A stretch of 25,395 bases of DNA. It comes from Bordetella parapertussis. GTDB lineage: Bacteria > Pseudomonadota > Gammaproteobacteria > Burkholderiales > Burkholderiaceae_C. Positions 1 to 7,388 of this stretch are shown here, piece after piece (positions within the stretch are counted from its first letter, which is position 1; each line of letters begins with the position of its first letter). Under the pieces are notes generated by a model. It did no database searches and was not told the DNA's origin. It saw only the letters and a list, made by a program, of their open reading frames with translations. The position numbers were made by a program, and so were the translations under genes. Where the stretch lies: positions 1 to 25,395 of the forward strand of contig CAMCNE010000027.1 in assembly GCA_945875935.1 (NCBI GenBank). The letters are read 5' to 3'.

Positions 1-908
1 GTCACGTTGACACCGTGATCGACGCCCAGGTACTTCACGGGTATCAGACCTTGGTCGTGAGTCATCGCGATCACGATGTCGAATTCACCGGGATGTGTCT
101 GCGTGTGACGCGCCCGCATGAAAACCGTGTCAGGGGCGTGGGGGCCGCTCGCATCAATGCCTTCAGCGCGAGCCGCTGCAATGGCCGGCGCGATGACGCG
201 CTGCTCCTCGTCGCCAAACAGTCCGCCCTCACCTGCGTGCGGGTTCAAGCCGGCCACCGCCATACGCGGTGAGCCGACTCCCCAACCAGCGCTGGCTCGA
301 TGCGCAATGCGAAGGGTTTCGAGCACCGCATCGAACGTCACCGCATCGATGGCACTGCGCAACGACTGGTGAATGGTCACCAGCACGACGCGCAACTCCT
401 CATTGGCGAGCATCATGCGTACCGCAGGCGGCGACTGCCCCGCGGGAGCCGCCAGCGCCTGCAGCATCTCGGTGTGGCCGGGATAAGGCACTCCTGCAGC
501 AGCAAGCGCTTCCTTGTGGATGGGCGCAGTGACGATCGCACACACCTCGCCGCGTAAAGCCAGGGCCGCAGCGTGTTCAATGGACCTGGCAGCAGCCAGT
601 CCCGCTCGCGCATCGATACGCCCGAAAGGCATTCGAGACAGCCCCTCCGGCAAGCCATCGACCTGCAGCACCGGGATGCAATTCGGAGGCACATCAAACA
701 CCGATTCGGCGGTGTCGATGCGGGCTACTGGCATCAGCCCTCCCGTGCAGCCCGCCGCGCGGCGCATCACGCCCACATCACCGACCACGAAACATCCCGC
801 GGCGGCGGCGCCTCGATAAAGCCGGGTGATGATCTCCGGCCCGACGCCACAAGCGTCCCCCATGGTGATCGCAATCGGAGCGGGTCGAAAAGCCACGGGG
901 CTGCTCAT
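1..908 (-). CDS. pdxA: 4-hydroxythreonine-4-phosphate dehydrogenase family, PdxA (3' end cut off by the window)
   Basis: Cytoplasmic NAD-dependent dehydrogenase of the PdxA family. PdxA oxidises 4-phosphohydroxy-L-threonine in the DXP-dependent pathway to pyridoxal 5'-phosphate. The visible 302 residues begin at the ATG at 908-906. They hold the N-terminal MGDACGVGPEII signature (residues 16-27), APIHKEAL (128-135), and the three family metal-binding histidines in TIHQS (H180), LNPHAGEGG (H224) and MTHDQGLIP (H284). The reading frame runs off the left edge shortly after GVNV; roughly 30 C-terminal residues are missing by family length. The gene starts 22 bp after the Nif3-like stop and probably shares its transcript. 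The PdxA2 subgroup, which acts on related 4-phosphorylated sugar-acid substrates, looks similar and cannot be excluded, because the usual surA/ksgA neighbours of biosynthetic pdxA are not visible. Confidence 0.9.
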   Translation of the reverse strand, partial: MSSPVAFRPAPIAITMGDACGVGPEIITRLYRGAAAAGCFVVGDVGVMRRAAGCTGGLMPVARIDTAESVFDVPPNCIPVLQVDGLPEGLSRMPFGRIDARAGLAAARSIEHAAALALRGEVCAIVTAPIHKEALAAAGVPYPGHTEMLQALAAPAGQSPPAVRMMLANEELRVVLVTIHQSLRSAIDAVTFDAVLETLRIAHRASAGWGVGSPRMAVAGLNPHAGEGGLFGDEEQRVIAPAIAAARAEGIDASGPHAPDTVFMRARHTQTHPGEFDIVIAMTHDQGLIPVKYLGVDHGVNV

Positions 909-930
909 GAAAGGTGCCGGGCAAACCGCA

Positions 931-1680
931 TCAGGCGGGGCTGTCGATTTCAATGTATCGATGTTCGATGCCGAAGTGTTCGGCCATGTGCGAGCCCAGC
1001 GCCTGCACGCCGTAGCGTTCACTGGCATGGTGCCCACAGGCGATGAAGGCCACCCCCGTCTCGCGTGCCAGATGCACCTGCGGCTCGGACATCTCGCCGG
1101 TGATGAATACATCAGCCCCAGCGGCAATGGCGCCCTCAAAGTAGGACTGCGCTGCGCCGGTGCACCAAGCCACTCGGCGCAACGCGCGTCCGTCACCCTC
1201 GACATGCGCCGGCGTGCGACTCGAAATCTGCTGCAGCCGAGCCAGCAAATCCTGCGACGTCGTCGGCAGTTCGAGCGATCCGATGAAACCCAGAGACTGA
1301 TCGCCAAAGCGCGCGTCGGCATTCACGCCGATGCGCCACCCGAATTGCGCGTTGTTGCCGAATTCAGCATGCGCATCCAGAGGCAGGTGATACGCAAAAA
1401 GACTGATGTCATGCGCCATCAGGCGCTGCACTCGCTGCTTGAGCCAGCCCGTGAGGCGACCGTCTTGACCGCGCCAGAAAAGACCGTGATGCACCAGCAC
1501 CGCATCGGCCTGCGCGGCTATCGCGGCCTCGATCAACGCCAAGCTTGCGGTCACGCCAGACACCACCCGAGTGACCCCTGCGCGGCCCTCGATCTGCAAA
1601 CCGTTCGGCCCATAATCCTTGAAGGTCGCGGCTTGCAGCACGGCTGACAAATACACATCGATGTCCGATCGGTGGGCCAC
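931..1680 (-). CDS. Nif3-like dinuclear metal-centre protein (YbgI / GTP cyclohydrolase 1 type 2 homologue)
   Basis: A 249-residue protein of the Nif3/YbgI family: toroidal hexamers with a two-metal site per subunit and no firmly settled cellular substrate. The metal ligands expected for the family are visible: VHHG (H64, H65), YHLPLDAH (H98, D102, H104) and, near the C-terminus, CGHHASERYG (H217, H218, E221). Length matches the family. The start is GTG (1680-1678), preceded by a GAGG Shine-Dalgarno sequence that lies within the first codons of the opposite-strand protease gene. No internal ATG lies upstream of the conserved region, so the GTG start is favoured. pdxA follows after 22 bp. On the other side the divergent protease gene starts only 12 bp away. 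Confidence 0.92.
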   Translation of the reverse strand: MAHRSDIDVYLSAVLQAATFKDYGPNGLQIEGRAGVTRVVSGVTASLALIEAAIAAQADAVLVHHGLFWRGQDGRLTGWLKQRVQRLMAHDISLFAYHLPLDAHAEFGNNAQFGWRIGVNADARFGDQSLGFIGSLELPTTSQDLLARLQQISSRTPAHVEGDGRALRRVAWCTGAAQSYFEGAIAAGADVFITGEMSEPQVHLARETGVAFIACGHHASERYGVQALGSHMAEHFGIEHRYIEIDSPA

Positions 1681-1692
1681 AGACTCAACCTC

Positions 1693-2856
1693 ATGCGAAA
1701 AACCTGGCTCATTTTCTCCCAGGCCGTCACCGTCGCGGTGGCCGTTGTTTTCGTGATCGCCACGCTCAAGCCCGATTGGCTGCCAAGCCGCTCAGGCTAC
1801 CGGGTGCCCGGCCTGTTGCCCATCGCCGAGGCACCCGCAGCGGCAACGGTTGCGGCCTCAGGTTCAAACGGCGGCTACAGCCTCGCAGCAAAGCGTGCGT
1901 CACCCGCAGTGGTGAGCATCACCGCCAGCAGGCCGCCGGTGCACGACCCCCATGAGGGCGATCCGTGGTTCGAGTTCTTTTTCGGCAACCAAAGCCGTGG
2001 AACCGAAACACAAGTCGGGCTGGGCTCAGGTGTCATCGTCTCTAGTGCGGGCTTCCTGCTGACCAACAACCATGTGATCGAGGGTGCCAGCGACATTGAT
2101 GTGCAACTGCTCGACGGGCGCATGGCACCGGCCACGATCGTGGGGACCGATCCGGAAAGCGATGTGGCGGTGCTCAAGATCGAGCTCGACCGGCTGCCCG
2201 TGATCGCATTTGCCAACACCGACAGCCTGCAGGTGGGCGATGTGGTGCTGGCCATCGGCAATCCGTTCGGGGTGGGGCAGACAGTCACCGCCGGAATCGT
2301 CAGCGCTCTGGGCAGAGACCGCCTGGGCATCAACACCTTCGAGAACTTCATTCAGACCGACGCGGCCATCAACCCTGGCAATTCAGGCGGTGCGCTGATC
2401 GATACACAAGGCAACTTGCTTGGCATCAATACAGCGATCTACTCCCGTTCAGGAGGCAGCATGGGGATAGGTTTCGCGATTCCAGCCAACACCGCACAGC
2501 ACGTCATGGAGGGGCTCATTCAGGATGGGCAGGTGACGCGCGGCTGGATCGGCATAGAGCCACGAGACCTCACTGCGGAGATCGCTCAGTCGCTCAACCT
2601 GCCCGTCAGTCAGGGCGTGCTGATCACCGGGGTTCTGCAAGACGGGCCGGCCGGTTTGGCCGGCATGCGCCCCGGCGATGTGGTGCTGAAGATCGCAGGC
2701 AAGACAGTCATCAATACGTCTCAACTGCTCAATGCCGTGGCCTCGCTCAAGCCGCAGTCCGAGGCCGCCATCGGCATCCAGCGCGGCACTGAAAGCCTGT
2801 CACTGACCGTCACCGTGGTTCAACGTCCAAAGGGTTTGGCCAACGGCAGGCGTTGA
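1693..2856 (+). CDS. HtrA-type periplasmic serine protease, single PDZ domain (DegS-like architecture)
   Basis: Membrane-anchored trypsin-like serine protease of 387 residues. An N-terminal hydrophobic segment (about residues 5-24) without an obvious cleavage site anchors the enzyme facing the periplasm. The catalytic triad is complete: His127 in NNHVIEG, Asp157 in ESDVAVLKIE, Ser231 in the NPGNSGG motif. A single PDZ domain follows (about 283-380). This resembles DegS, which senses misfolded porins, more than DegP, which has two PDZ domains. The anti-sigma factor partner of DegS is not in the window, so a regulatory role is not shown. I chose the ATG at 1693; an in-frame GTG at 1672 would overlap the Nif3 gene. 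Convergent with tatC, 36 bp apart, with no clear terminator between them. Confidence 0.93.
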   Translation: MRKTWLIFSQAVTVAVAVVFVIATLKPDWLPSRSGYRVPGLLPIAEAPAAATVAASGSNGGYSLAAKRASPAVVSITASRPPVHDPHEGDPWFEFFFGNQSRGTETQVGLGSGVIVSSAGFLLTNNHVIEGASDIDVQLLDGRMAPATIVGTDPESDVAVLKIELDRLPVIAFANTDSLQVGDVVLAIGNPFGVGQTVTAGIVSALGRDRLGINTFENFIQTDAAINPGNSGGALIDTQGNLLGINTAIYSRSGGSMGIGFAIPANTAQHVMEGLIQDGQVTRGWIGIEPRDLTAEIAQSLNLPVSQGVLITGVLQDGPAGLAGMRPGDVVLKIAGKTVINTSQLLNAVASLKPQSEAAIGIQRGTESLSLTVTVVQRPKGLANGRR

Positions 2857-2892
2857 GAAGCCGCGGCGGTCGTCAGCGCGAGATGACTTACC

Positions 2893-3678
2893 TCAAACAG
2901 CGGTCCCGTCATCCGACGGGGCTTGGGTGTGCTTGATGAAGATGCGCGCCGCCCAAATCCCCACCTCGTAAAGCACGCACATCGGAATGGCGAGCGCCAG
3001 CTGAGACACCACGTCTGGCGGCGTGATGATGGCCGCGACGATGAAGGCGATCACGATGAAGTAGCTGCGGAACTCCTTCAACTTCTCGATGCTGACGAGG
3101 CCCATGCGCGCCAGAACCACCACCACGACCGGCACTTCAAAAGACGCGCCGAACGCCACGAACATCGTCAGCACGAAGCTGAGATAGGCCTCGATGTCAG
3201 GCGCAGCCGTGATGCTCTTGGGCGCGAAGCTTTGAATGAATTTGAAGACCTGACCAAACACGAAGAAATAGCAAAAGGCCACGCCGATTAAAAACAGCAA
3301 GGTGCTCGACACGACCAGCGGCAACACCAGCTTCTTTTCGTGTGTGTACAGACCCGGCGCCACAAAGGCCCACATCTGGTACAGCACCACCGGCAGGGCC
3401 ACCAAGAAGGCGGCCATCAGCGTGATCTTCAGCGGCACCACAAACGGCGAGATCACATTGGTGGCGATCAGGGTCGCACCGGCGGGCAACGAGGCGATCA
3501 TCGGCGCGGCGATGATGTCGTAGAGCCCGGCAGGCCCGGGCCACAGGCACAGCGCTGCAAACACGACGCCCACAGCGATCGCAGCGCGAACCAGTCGATC
3601 GCGCAACTCGATCAGGTGCGCGACAAAGGGCTGCTCGGTGCCGCTGAGCTCGTCAGGGCCGGGTGAGTTGGTGGCCAT
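2893..3678 (-). CDS. tatC: Sec-independent protein translocase subunit TatC
   Basis: Polytopic inner-membrane receptor of the twin-arginine translocase, which exports folded proteins. The 261-residue sequence shows six hydrophobic segments and the family signatures: HLIELRDRL near the N-terminus (E24), FVAPGLYTHEKK in the first periplasm-proximal loop region (E114, equivalent to the twin-arginine-binding Glu of E. coli TatC), a buried Glu in FGASFEVPVV (E181), and TPPDVVSQ (D222). A hydrophilic stretch of about 15 residues precedes the first conserved motif, and a short Asp/Gly-rich tail ends the protein. Start ATG is 3 bp after the tatB stop, so tatA-tatB-tatC form one translationally tight unit. 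Confidence 0.98.
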   Translation of the reverse strand: MATNSPGPDELSGTEQPFVAHLIELRDRLVRAAIAVGVVFAALCLWPGPAGLYDIIAAPMIASLPAGATLIATNVISPFVVPLKITLMAAFLVALPVVLYQMWAFVAPGLYTHEKKLVLPLVVSSTLLFLIGVAFCYFFVFGQVFKFIQSFAPKSITAAPDIEAYLSFVLTMFVAFGASFEVPVVVVVLARMGLVSIEKLKEFRSYFIVIAFIVAAIITPPDVVSQLALAIPMCVLYEVGIWAARIFIKHTQAPSDDGTAV

Positions 3679-3681
3679 CGA

Positions 3682-4158
3682 TCAGGCCGAGGCGCGAGGC
3701 GGACGGAAACGCGCGACCCGGGCAGCTCCGGATTGAGCCTTGACCCGTATGCCGTGACGCTGCTTGTACCAGTGAGGCATCACCGAGCGCTTGAGCCTCC
3801 ATTGTTTTTTCGGATTTCGATACGACGGGATCGGCCGCAACAGCGTGTCGTAGCGATTGAATTCGTTGATCTCGACCTCGCCTGCGGCCTGTTCGAAATC
3901 AGAGCGAGCCTGCTCGACGTTTTGCGCCACCGTCTGCTCGACATTGCGAGCCGCGTCCTCAAACTGGCCCTTCATCTTTTTGAGCTCTTCGAGCTCGATA
4001 GAACGGTTGACCTCGGCCTTGACATCGGAGACATAACGTTGCGCCTTGCCAAGCAAATGGCCCACGGTGCGAGCGACCTTGGGAAGTCGCTCGGGCCCGA
4101 TGACGATGAGCGCCACGACACCGATCAGCGCCAGCTTGTCGAAGCCAAAATCAATCAC
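3682..4158 (-). CDS. tatB: Sec-independent protein translocase subunit TatB
   Basis: TatB forms the substrate-receptor complex with TatC. The 158-residue protein has an N-terminal transmembrane helix (about 5-21), the GPERLP hinge (21-26), an amphipathic helix and a long charged helix with coiled-coil character to about residue 95. It then carries a basic, Trp/Tyr-containing C-terminal tail (about 106-158; motifs such as KKQWRLKR and [10 protein letters not shown]) unlike the acidic/Pro-rich tail of E. coli TatB. Position 8, Glu in E. coli TatB, is Lys here with Asp at 7. The start is GTG (4158-4156), overlapping the tatA stop in a GTGA junction, which indicates translational coupling. No better ATG exists ahead of the helix. 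Confidence 0.96.
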   Translation of the reverse strand: MIDFGFDKLALIGVVALIVIGPERLPKVARTVGHLLGKAQRYVSDVKAEVNRSIELEELKKMKGQFEDAARNVEQTVAQNVEQARSDFEQAAGEVEINEFNRYDTLLRPIPSYRNPKKQWRLKRSVMPHWYKQRHGIRVKAQSGAARVARFRPPRASA

Positions 4159-4391
4159 GACTTGGTTTTGGCTTCCACATCGACCGTGTTCGCGTCGGAC
4201 GATTTCTCGGCAGTGACCTGCTGGGTTGGAGCGGCCGCGTCAGGCGACGTGCCGCCATCTTTCACGCCGTCCTTGAATCCCTTGACTGCACCGCCGAGGT
4301 CAGCGCCGATGTTCTTCAGCTTCTTGGTGCCGAAGACCAGCACCACGATGACCAGCACGATCAGCCAGTGCCAAATGCTAAATGAGCCCAT
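4155..4391 (-). CDS. tatA: Sec-independent protein translocase subunit TatA
   Basis: Pore-forming or membrane-weakening subunit of the Tat translocase, 78 residues. Residues 5-20 form the transmembrane helix. The FGTKKL hinge follows (20-25, with the conserved Phe-Gly), then an amphipathic helix to about residue 43 ([20 protein letters not shown]) and a polar, unstructured tail rich in Asp, Thr and Lys. A strong Shine-Dalgarno sequence (AAGGAGA at 4404-4398) sits 6 nt ahead of the ATG. First gene of tatABC, 35 bp after the HIT-protein stop. It overlaps tatB by 4 bp. Confidence 0.97.
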   Translation of the reverse strand: MGSFSIWHWLIVLVIVVLVFGTKKLKNIGADLGGAVKGFKDGVKDGGTSPDAAAPTQQVTAEKSSDANTVDVEAKTKS

Positions 4392-4397
4392 ATCGAG

Positions 4398-4404
4398 TCT
4401 CCTT
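4398..4404 (-). promoter_or_regulatory. Ribosome binding site of tatA
   Basis: AAGGAGA on the minus strand, 6 nt before the tatA ATG, is the best Shine-Dalgarno match in the his-tat gene string, where most other genes rely on overlapping stop/start codons. It fits the high TatA:TatB stoichiometry known for this translocase. Confidence 0.75.
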
Positions 4405-4426
4405 GGAAAGAGCCGCAGATTCTAGG

Positions 4427-4774
4427 TCAGCCCTGTTTCCAGGGACGAGGTCCGCCGATCAGGTGCATGTGAAGGTGATAGACCTCCTGTCCACCGTCTC
4501 GGCCCGTGTTGATGATGGTGCGAAAGCCATTGGTAGCACCGGCCTCGCGCGCCAGCGTGGGTACCAGCGTCATCATCCTGCCGAGCATCGCAGCGTGCTC
4601 AGGTTTGACATCGGCCAGGGTGGCGATGTGCTCCTTGGGGATGATGAGCAGGTGCACCGGAGCCCACGGGTTGATGTCGTGGAAGGCCAGCAGTTCATCG
4701 TCCTCGTACGCCTTGCGGCTGGGAATCTGGCCAGCAATGATCTTGCAGAAAACGCAGTTCGGATCGTGAGTCAT
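4427..4774 (-). CDS. HIT-family (histidine triad) nucleotide-binding protein, HinT-like
   Basis: A 115-residue HinT-type hydrolase. Family members cleave purine nucleoside phosphoramidates and aminoacyl-adenylates. The histidine triad is HLHMHL (H100, H102, H104), with the final His as the family nucleophile. The N-terminal CVFCKIIAGQIPS motif (C7, C10) and the HDINPWAPVHLLIIPKEH block (32-49) are canonical. The frame stays open a further 78 codons upstream, but that extension lies inside the neighbouring membrane-protein gene on the same strand. The ATG at 4774 gives the normal family length and was chosen. It sits 35 bp after the membrane-protein stop and 35 bp before tatA, in the usual Burkholderiales hisIE-to-tat position. 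Confidence 0.95.
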   Translation of the reverse strand: MTHDPNCVFCKIIAGQIPSRKAYEDDELLAFHDINPWAPVHLLIIPKEHIATLADVKPEHAAMLGRMMTLVPTLAREAGATNGFRTIINTGRDGGQEVYHLHMHLIGGPRPWKQG

Positions 4775-4809
4775 CTGGGGTCCAGCGGGTCGGTTGTCGA
4801 AGATTGAGG

Positions 4810-5190
4810 TCAGGTCTGCGGCATGGCCTGGTTGCGGCTGAGGTTCATCCAGCCACGCACCACACGGTACAAAAACCAGATCGACACCAGCCCCCAAGCG
4901 ATCCAGCCGGGTGCCAGCAAGAGCAGCCACAGCGGCGCCGTCACCAGGTACAGGCCGGCAGCCCACAGCACACTGCGGATGCGCCAGCGAAAGTGCGACT
5001 CCTGCCAAGTACCTTGGGCATCACCTTTTTTGACCAGATCCAGGACAAAGGCCACGATGAGCAAGCCGACGCTGGCCTGCACGCCCGGCATCACGGCGCC
5101 CACGGCCACGATGGTGTGCAGAAGGTAGCTGACGTTGCCGACGGTCTTGAGCGACTCGTCGGGTTCGCGCAGGTCGGCGGCATCGTTCAT
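4810..5190 (-). CDS. Small membrane protein, DUF4870-like
   Basis: A 126-residue protein with two to three hydrophobic stretches (about 19-53 and 72-110) separated by a polar segment containing SHFRWRIR, a pattern like that of DUF4870-type inner-membrane proteins. No catalytic motif is visible and the function is unknown. The ATG (5190-5188) overlaps the hisE stop by 4 bp (ATGA), so it is translationally coupled to hisE. Its consistent place between hisE and the HIT gene in Burkholderiales, as I recall it, is conserved context, not evidence for a role in histidine synthesis. Assignment to DUF4870 is by motif impression. Confidence 0.8.
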   Translation of the reverse strand: MNDAADLREPDESLKTVGNVSYLLHTIVAVGAVMPGVQASVGLLIVAFVLDLVKKGDAQGTWQESHFRWRIRSVLWAAGLYLVTAPLWLLLLAPGWIAWGLVSIWFLYRVVRGWMNLSRNQAMPQT

Positions 5191-5558
5191 GTGCCGTTCG
5201 CTTCGCGATCTTTCAACTTGCGCGCGGCAAATTCCTCGAGGCCCGACAGCCCCTCGCGGCGCTGCAACTCGGCCAGCACGTCGGCCGGCCTGAGCCCGAA
5301 TGCGCTCAGCGCCAGCATCGAGTGAAACCACAAGTCGGCTACCTCATAGACCAACTTTTGTGCATCGCCATCCTTGGCGGCCATCACGGTCTCGGTGGCC
5401 TCCTCGCCAATCTTTTTCAAGATCGCGTCGGTGCCCTTGCTGAACAGGCGAGCCACGTAACTCTTGTCGGGATCACCGACCTTGCGGGCCTCGATGACGT
5501 CGGCCAGTCGGGCGAGCACATCTTGCGAAGTCATTTCAGTGGGTTCGGGTTGGCTCAT
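5187..5558 (-). CDS. hisE: Phosphoribosyl-ATP pyrophosphatase
   Basis: Second step of histidine synthesis: hydrolyses phosphoribosyl-ATP to phosphoribosyl-AMP and pyrophosphate. The 123-residue all-helical protein carries the MazG-like metal-binding motifs [16 protein letters not shown] (48-63) and YEVADLWFH (71-79; E72, D75). The frame extends upstream, but the ATG at 5558 is the plausible start: it overlaps the hisI stop in an ATGA junction and leaves a short polar N-terminus before the first helix. hisE is separate from hisI here, unlike the fused hisIE of enterobacteria. Downstream it overlaps the small membrane-protein gene by 4 bp. Confidence 0.97.
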   Translation of the reverse strand: MSQPEPTEMTSQDVLARLADVIEARKVGDPDKSYVARLFSKGTDAILKKIGEEATETVMAAKDGDAQKLVYEVADLWFHSMLALSAFGLRPADVLAELQRREGLSGLEEFAARKLKDREANGT

Positions 5559-5944
5559 CGGTAGATCTGTGCGGGGTCTTTGATGACCGGGTCCACCGCC
5601 TGCCAGCCGCCGTCCTGGTGGCGCTGGAAGAAGCACGAGTGGCGTCCGGTATGGCATGCGATGCCGGGTTGATGGCCAAGTTGCTCGACCTTCAAAAGCA
5701 CCACATCGTTGTCGCAATCGATGCGCATCTCATGCACCTTCTGGATGTGGCCTGACTCCTCGCCCTTGTGCCACAGCCGGCCGCGCGATCGGCTCCAGTA
5801 GACGGCCTCGCCGATCTGCGCGGTGCGCTGCAGAGCCTCGCGGTTCATGTACGCAAACATCAGCACGTCGTTGCTGCCCAGCTCCTGAGCGATCACCGGC
5901 ACCAGGCCTTGCGCGTCCCACTTCACGTCGTCGATCCAGTTCAT
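5555..5944 (-). CDS. hisI: Phosphoribosyl-AMP cyclohydrolase
   Basis: Third step of histidine synthesis: opens the purine ring of phosphoribosyl-AMP. The 129-residue protein shows the Zn/Mg site DCDND (D76, C77, D78, D80) and the two further zinc cysteines in [12 protein letters not shown] (C97, C104), plus [18 protein letters not shown] (49-66), which is highly conserved. Length is typical for a stand-alone HisI. It starts 42 bp after the NUDIX gene stop. No hisF, hisA or other his gene precedes it in this window, which is unusual because hisI normally follows hisF in Burkholderiales. Confidence 0.97.
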   Translation of the reverse strand: MNWIDDVKWDAQGLVPVIAQELGSNDVLMFAYMNREALQRTAQIGEAVYWSRSRGRLWHKGEESGHIQKVHEMRIDCDNDVVLLKVEQLGHQPGIACHTGRHSCFFQRHQDGGWQAVDPVIKDPAQIYR

Positions 5945-5986
5945 CGGGCCAGTTTAGCAACGGGCCACCCAAAAGCCGCGGTGTGA

Positions 5987-6418
5987 TCAATCGCTGTGCG
6001 TCGGCCCTTCATGCTGCCGCTCCTCGGCGAACCAGCGCAGCACGGGAATCGTGCCGGGCAGCACAGGGCGCACCTGCACCGGCAACTGCTCCCAGGCCAT
6101 GGCCTGGCCCTCACGCATTTCGAATTCGCCCGCCCACTCGTAGACCTTGCAAAAGTGCAGCCTCACCAGCGCGTGCGGGTAGTCCACCATCTCGACCTGC
6201 CAGGGATGGGCCTCGCCAATATCGATGCCGAGTTCTTCGTTGAGCTCGCGGCGCAATGCCTGCGTCACGGTCTCGCCCACTTCGAGCTTGCCGCCCGGAA
6301 ACTCCCAGTGATCGGCGTAAACCTTGCCCGTGGGCCGCGATGTCATCAGAAAGCGTCCCTCGCCGTCGATGAGCACGCCCACCGCCACGTCGACCGGCGT
6401 GCGCTGCGGTGCGCTCAA
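5987..6418 (-). CDS. NUDIX hydrolase, MutT-like
   Basis: A 143-residue NUDIX protein. The box G-x5-E-x7-RE-L-x-EE-x-G is complete (G43, E49, R57, E58, E61, E62, G64). The preceding VAVGVLIDGEGRFLM strand and the HWEFPGGK context (37-44) match MutT-type enzymes, which clear oxidised dGTP. The substrate is not determinable here. The open frame continues about 47 codons upstream into the DUF815 gene in another frame. The best start is TTG at 6418-6416, which overlaps the DUF815 stop as TTGA and begins five residues before the conserved strand (LSAPQRTPVDVAVG). No ATG is suitably placed. Probably cotranscribed with and coupled to the ATPase gene. Confidence 0.88.
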   Translation of the reverse strand: MSAPQRTPVDVAVGVLIDGEGRFLMTSRPTGKVYADHWEFPGGKLEVGETVTQALRRELNEELGIDIGEAHPWQVEMVDYPHALVRLHFCKVYEWAGEFEMREGQAMAWEQLPVQVRPVLPGTIPVLRWFAEERQHEGPTHSD

Positions 6419-7293
6419 GCCGAGTGCCTGCCGCTGTAGTCCTTGGCGAACTGGAACGCCACGCGCCCCGAGCGCGAACCGCGCTCGAGCGCCCACACCA
6501 GACTCTCCTGACGCGCCGCTGCAATCGCGGCCTCGCCAAACCCGAAGCCGGTCAGCCACTGGGCCACGATGGCCAGATATTCATCCTGAGTGAACGGATA
6601 GAAGCTCACCCACAGGCCGAAGCGCTCGCTGAGCGAAATCTTCTCCTCGACCACCTCACCCGGATGCACCTCGCCGTCTTCCTTGTGCTGATAGGTCAGG
6701 TTTTCGGCCATGTACTCGGGCAGCAGGTGACGGCGGTTGCTGGTGGCGTAGATCAGCACGTTGTCCGTCGACTGCGACACCGAGCCATCGAGCACCGACT
6801 TCAGCGCCTTGTAGCCTGGCTCTCCTTCATCAAAGCTCAGGTCATCGCAGAACACCACGAAACGCTCGGGCCGCTCGGCCACCAGATCGACCAGATCGGC
6901 CAGATCGACCAGATCGGCCTTGTCGACTTCGATCAGGCGCAGGCCCTGGGCCGCAAATTCATTCAAGCACGCCTTGATGAGCGAGCTCTTGCCGGTGCCG
7001 CGTGCGCCCGTCAGCAGCACATTGTTGGCCGGCCGGCCCGCCACGAACTGCTCGGTGTTGCGCAGCAGGCGTTCCTTTTGCGCGTCGACCTCGACCAGAT
7101 CGTCCAGCCGGATCGGCGCCATGTGGCGCACCGGCTCCAGCGCGGCGCCGCTGGCGCGCCGGCGATAGCGAAACGCGGTGGACGCGGCCCAGTCGGGCGC
7201 GACGAGCGAGTGCGGCAATACCGCCTCGATGCGAGCCATCAGCGCTTCGGCGCGCACCACGAGGTGCATCAGGGAGTCTGGAGAAAAAGACAT
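6415..7293 (-). CDS. DUF815 family AAA-type ATPase
   Basis: A 292-residue P-loop ATPase of the DUF815 family, whose cellular role is not established. Walker A is GARGTGKS (96-103) and Walker B is VVFCDD (146-151). The YATSNRRHLLPEYM block, where AAA ATPases carry sensor 1, and the downstream SLSERFGLWVSFYPF segment are characteristic of the family. The N-terminal 60 residues form a helical region outside the ATPase core. Length is usual. Residues around 126-137 are encoded by four 9-bp units (6883-6918). The ATG at 7293 has no strong Shine-Dalgarno sequence. The NUDIX gene overlaps its stop codon by 4 bp, suggesting a two-gene unit. Confidence 0.9.
   Translation of the reverse strand: MSFSPDSLMHLVVRAEALMARIEAVLPHSLVAPDWAASTAFRYRRRASGAALEPVRHMAPIRLDDLVEVDAQKERLLRNTEQFVAGRPANNVLLTGARGTGKSSLIKACLNEFAAQGLRLIEVDKADLVDLADLVDLVAERPERFVVFCDDLSFDEGEPGYKALKSVLDGSVSQSTDNVLIYATSNRRHLLPEYMAENLTYQHKEDGEVHPGEVVEEKISLSERFGLWVSFYPFTQDEYLAIVAQWLTGFGFGEAAIAAARQESLVWALERGSRSGRVAFQFAKDYSGRHSA
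6883..6918 (-). repeat. Four tandem 9-bp units inside the DUF815 gene
   Basis: On the plus strand the units alternate CAGATCGAC and CAGATCGGC, twice each, so the array is also two copies of an 18-bp unit. On the coding strand they encode ADL and VDL tripeptides in frame (ADLVDLADLVDL). Unit changes would insert or delete three residues without a frameshift. Confidence 0.85.
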
Positions 7294-7350
7294 GCGGGTG
7301 GGACGCGAAAGCGCAAGGGTCGGGAATGGCCGGCAGTGTAGCCAGACGAC

Positions 7351-7379
7351 CTCGGCGCAAGGTGCTCGAGCGCGCCGAG
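7351..7379. repeat. Inverted repeat between slmA and the DUF815 gene
   Basis: Arms CTCGGCGC (7351-7358) and GCGCCGAG (7372-7379) are perfect complements around a 13-nt loop that ends in the palindrome GCTCGAGC (7364-7371). It lies 9 bp downstream of the slmA stop. No T-run follows on the minus strand, so it is not a textbook terminator. It may be a transcript 3'-end structure or a protein-binding site. Confidence 0.6.
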
Positions 7380-7388
7380 CCGCCTGGC

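Noticed and set aside
826..1647. Plus-strand open frame of 273 codons opposite the Nif3-like gene and pdxA start
   Set aside because: Spans two real minus-strand genes and has no recognisable motif.
4775..5008. N-terminal extension of the HIT protein by 78 codons
   Set aside because: It overlaps the small membrane-protein gene out of frame, and the remaining 115 residues already match the complete HinT-type family length.
6419..6559. N-terminal extension of the NUDIX protein by 47 codons
   Set aside because: The extension lies inside the DUF815 coding region in another frame and has Arg/Gly/Ala shadow composition; the TTGA overlap gives a better start.
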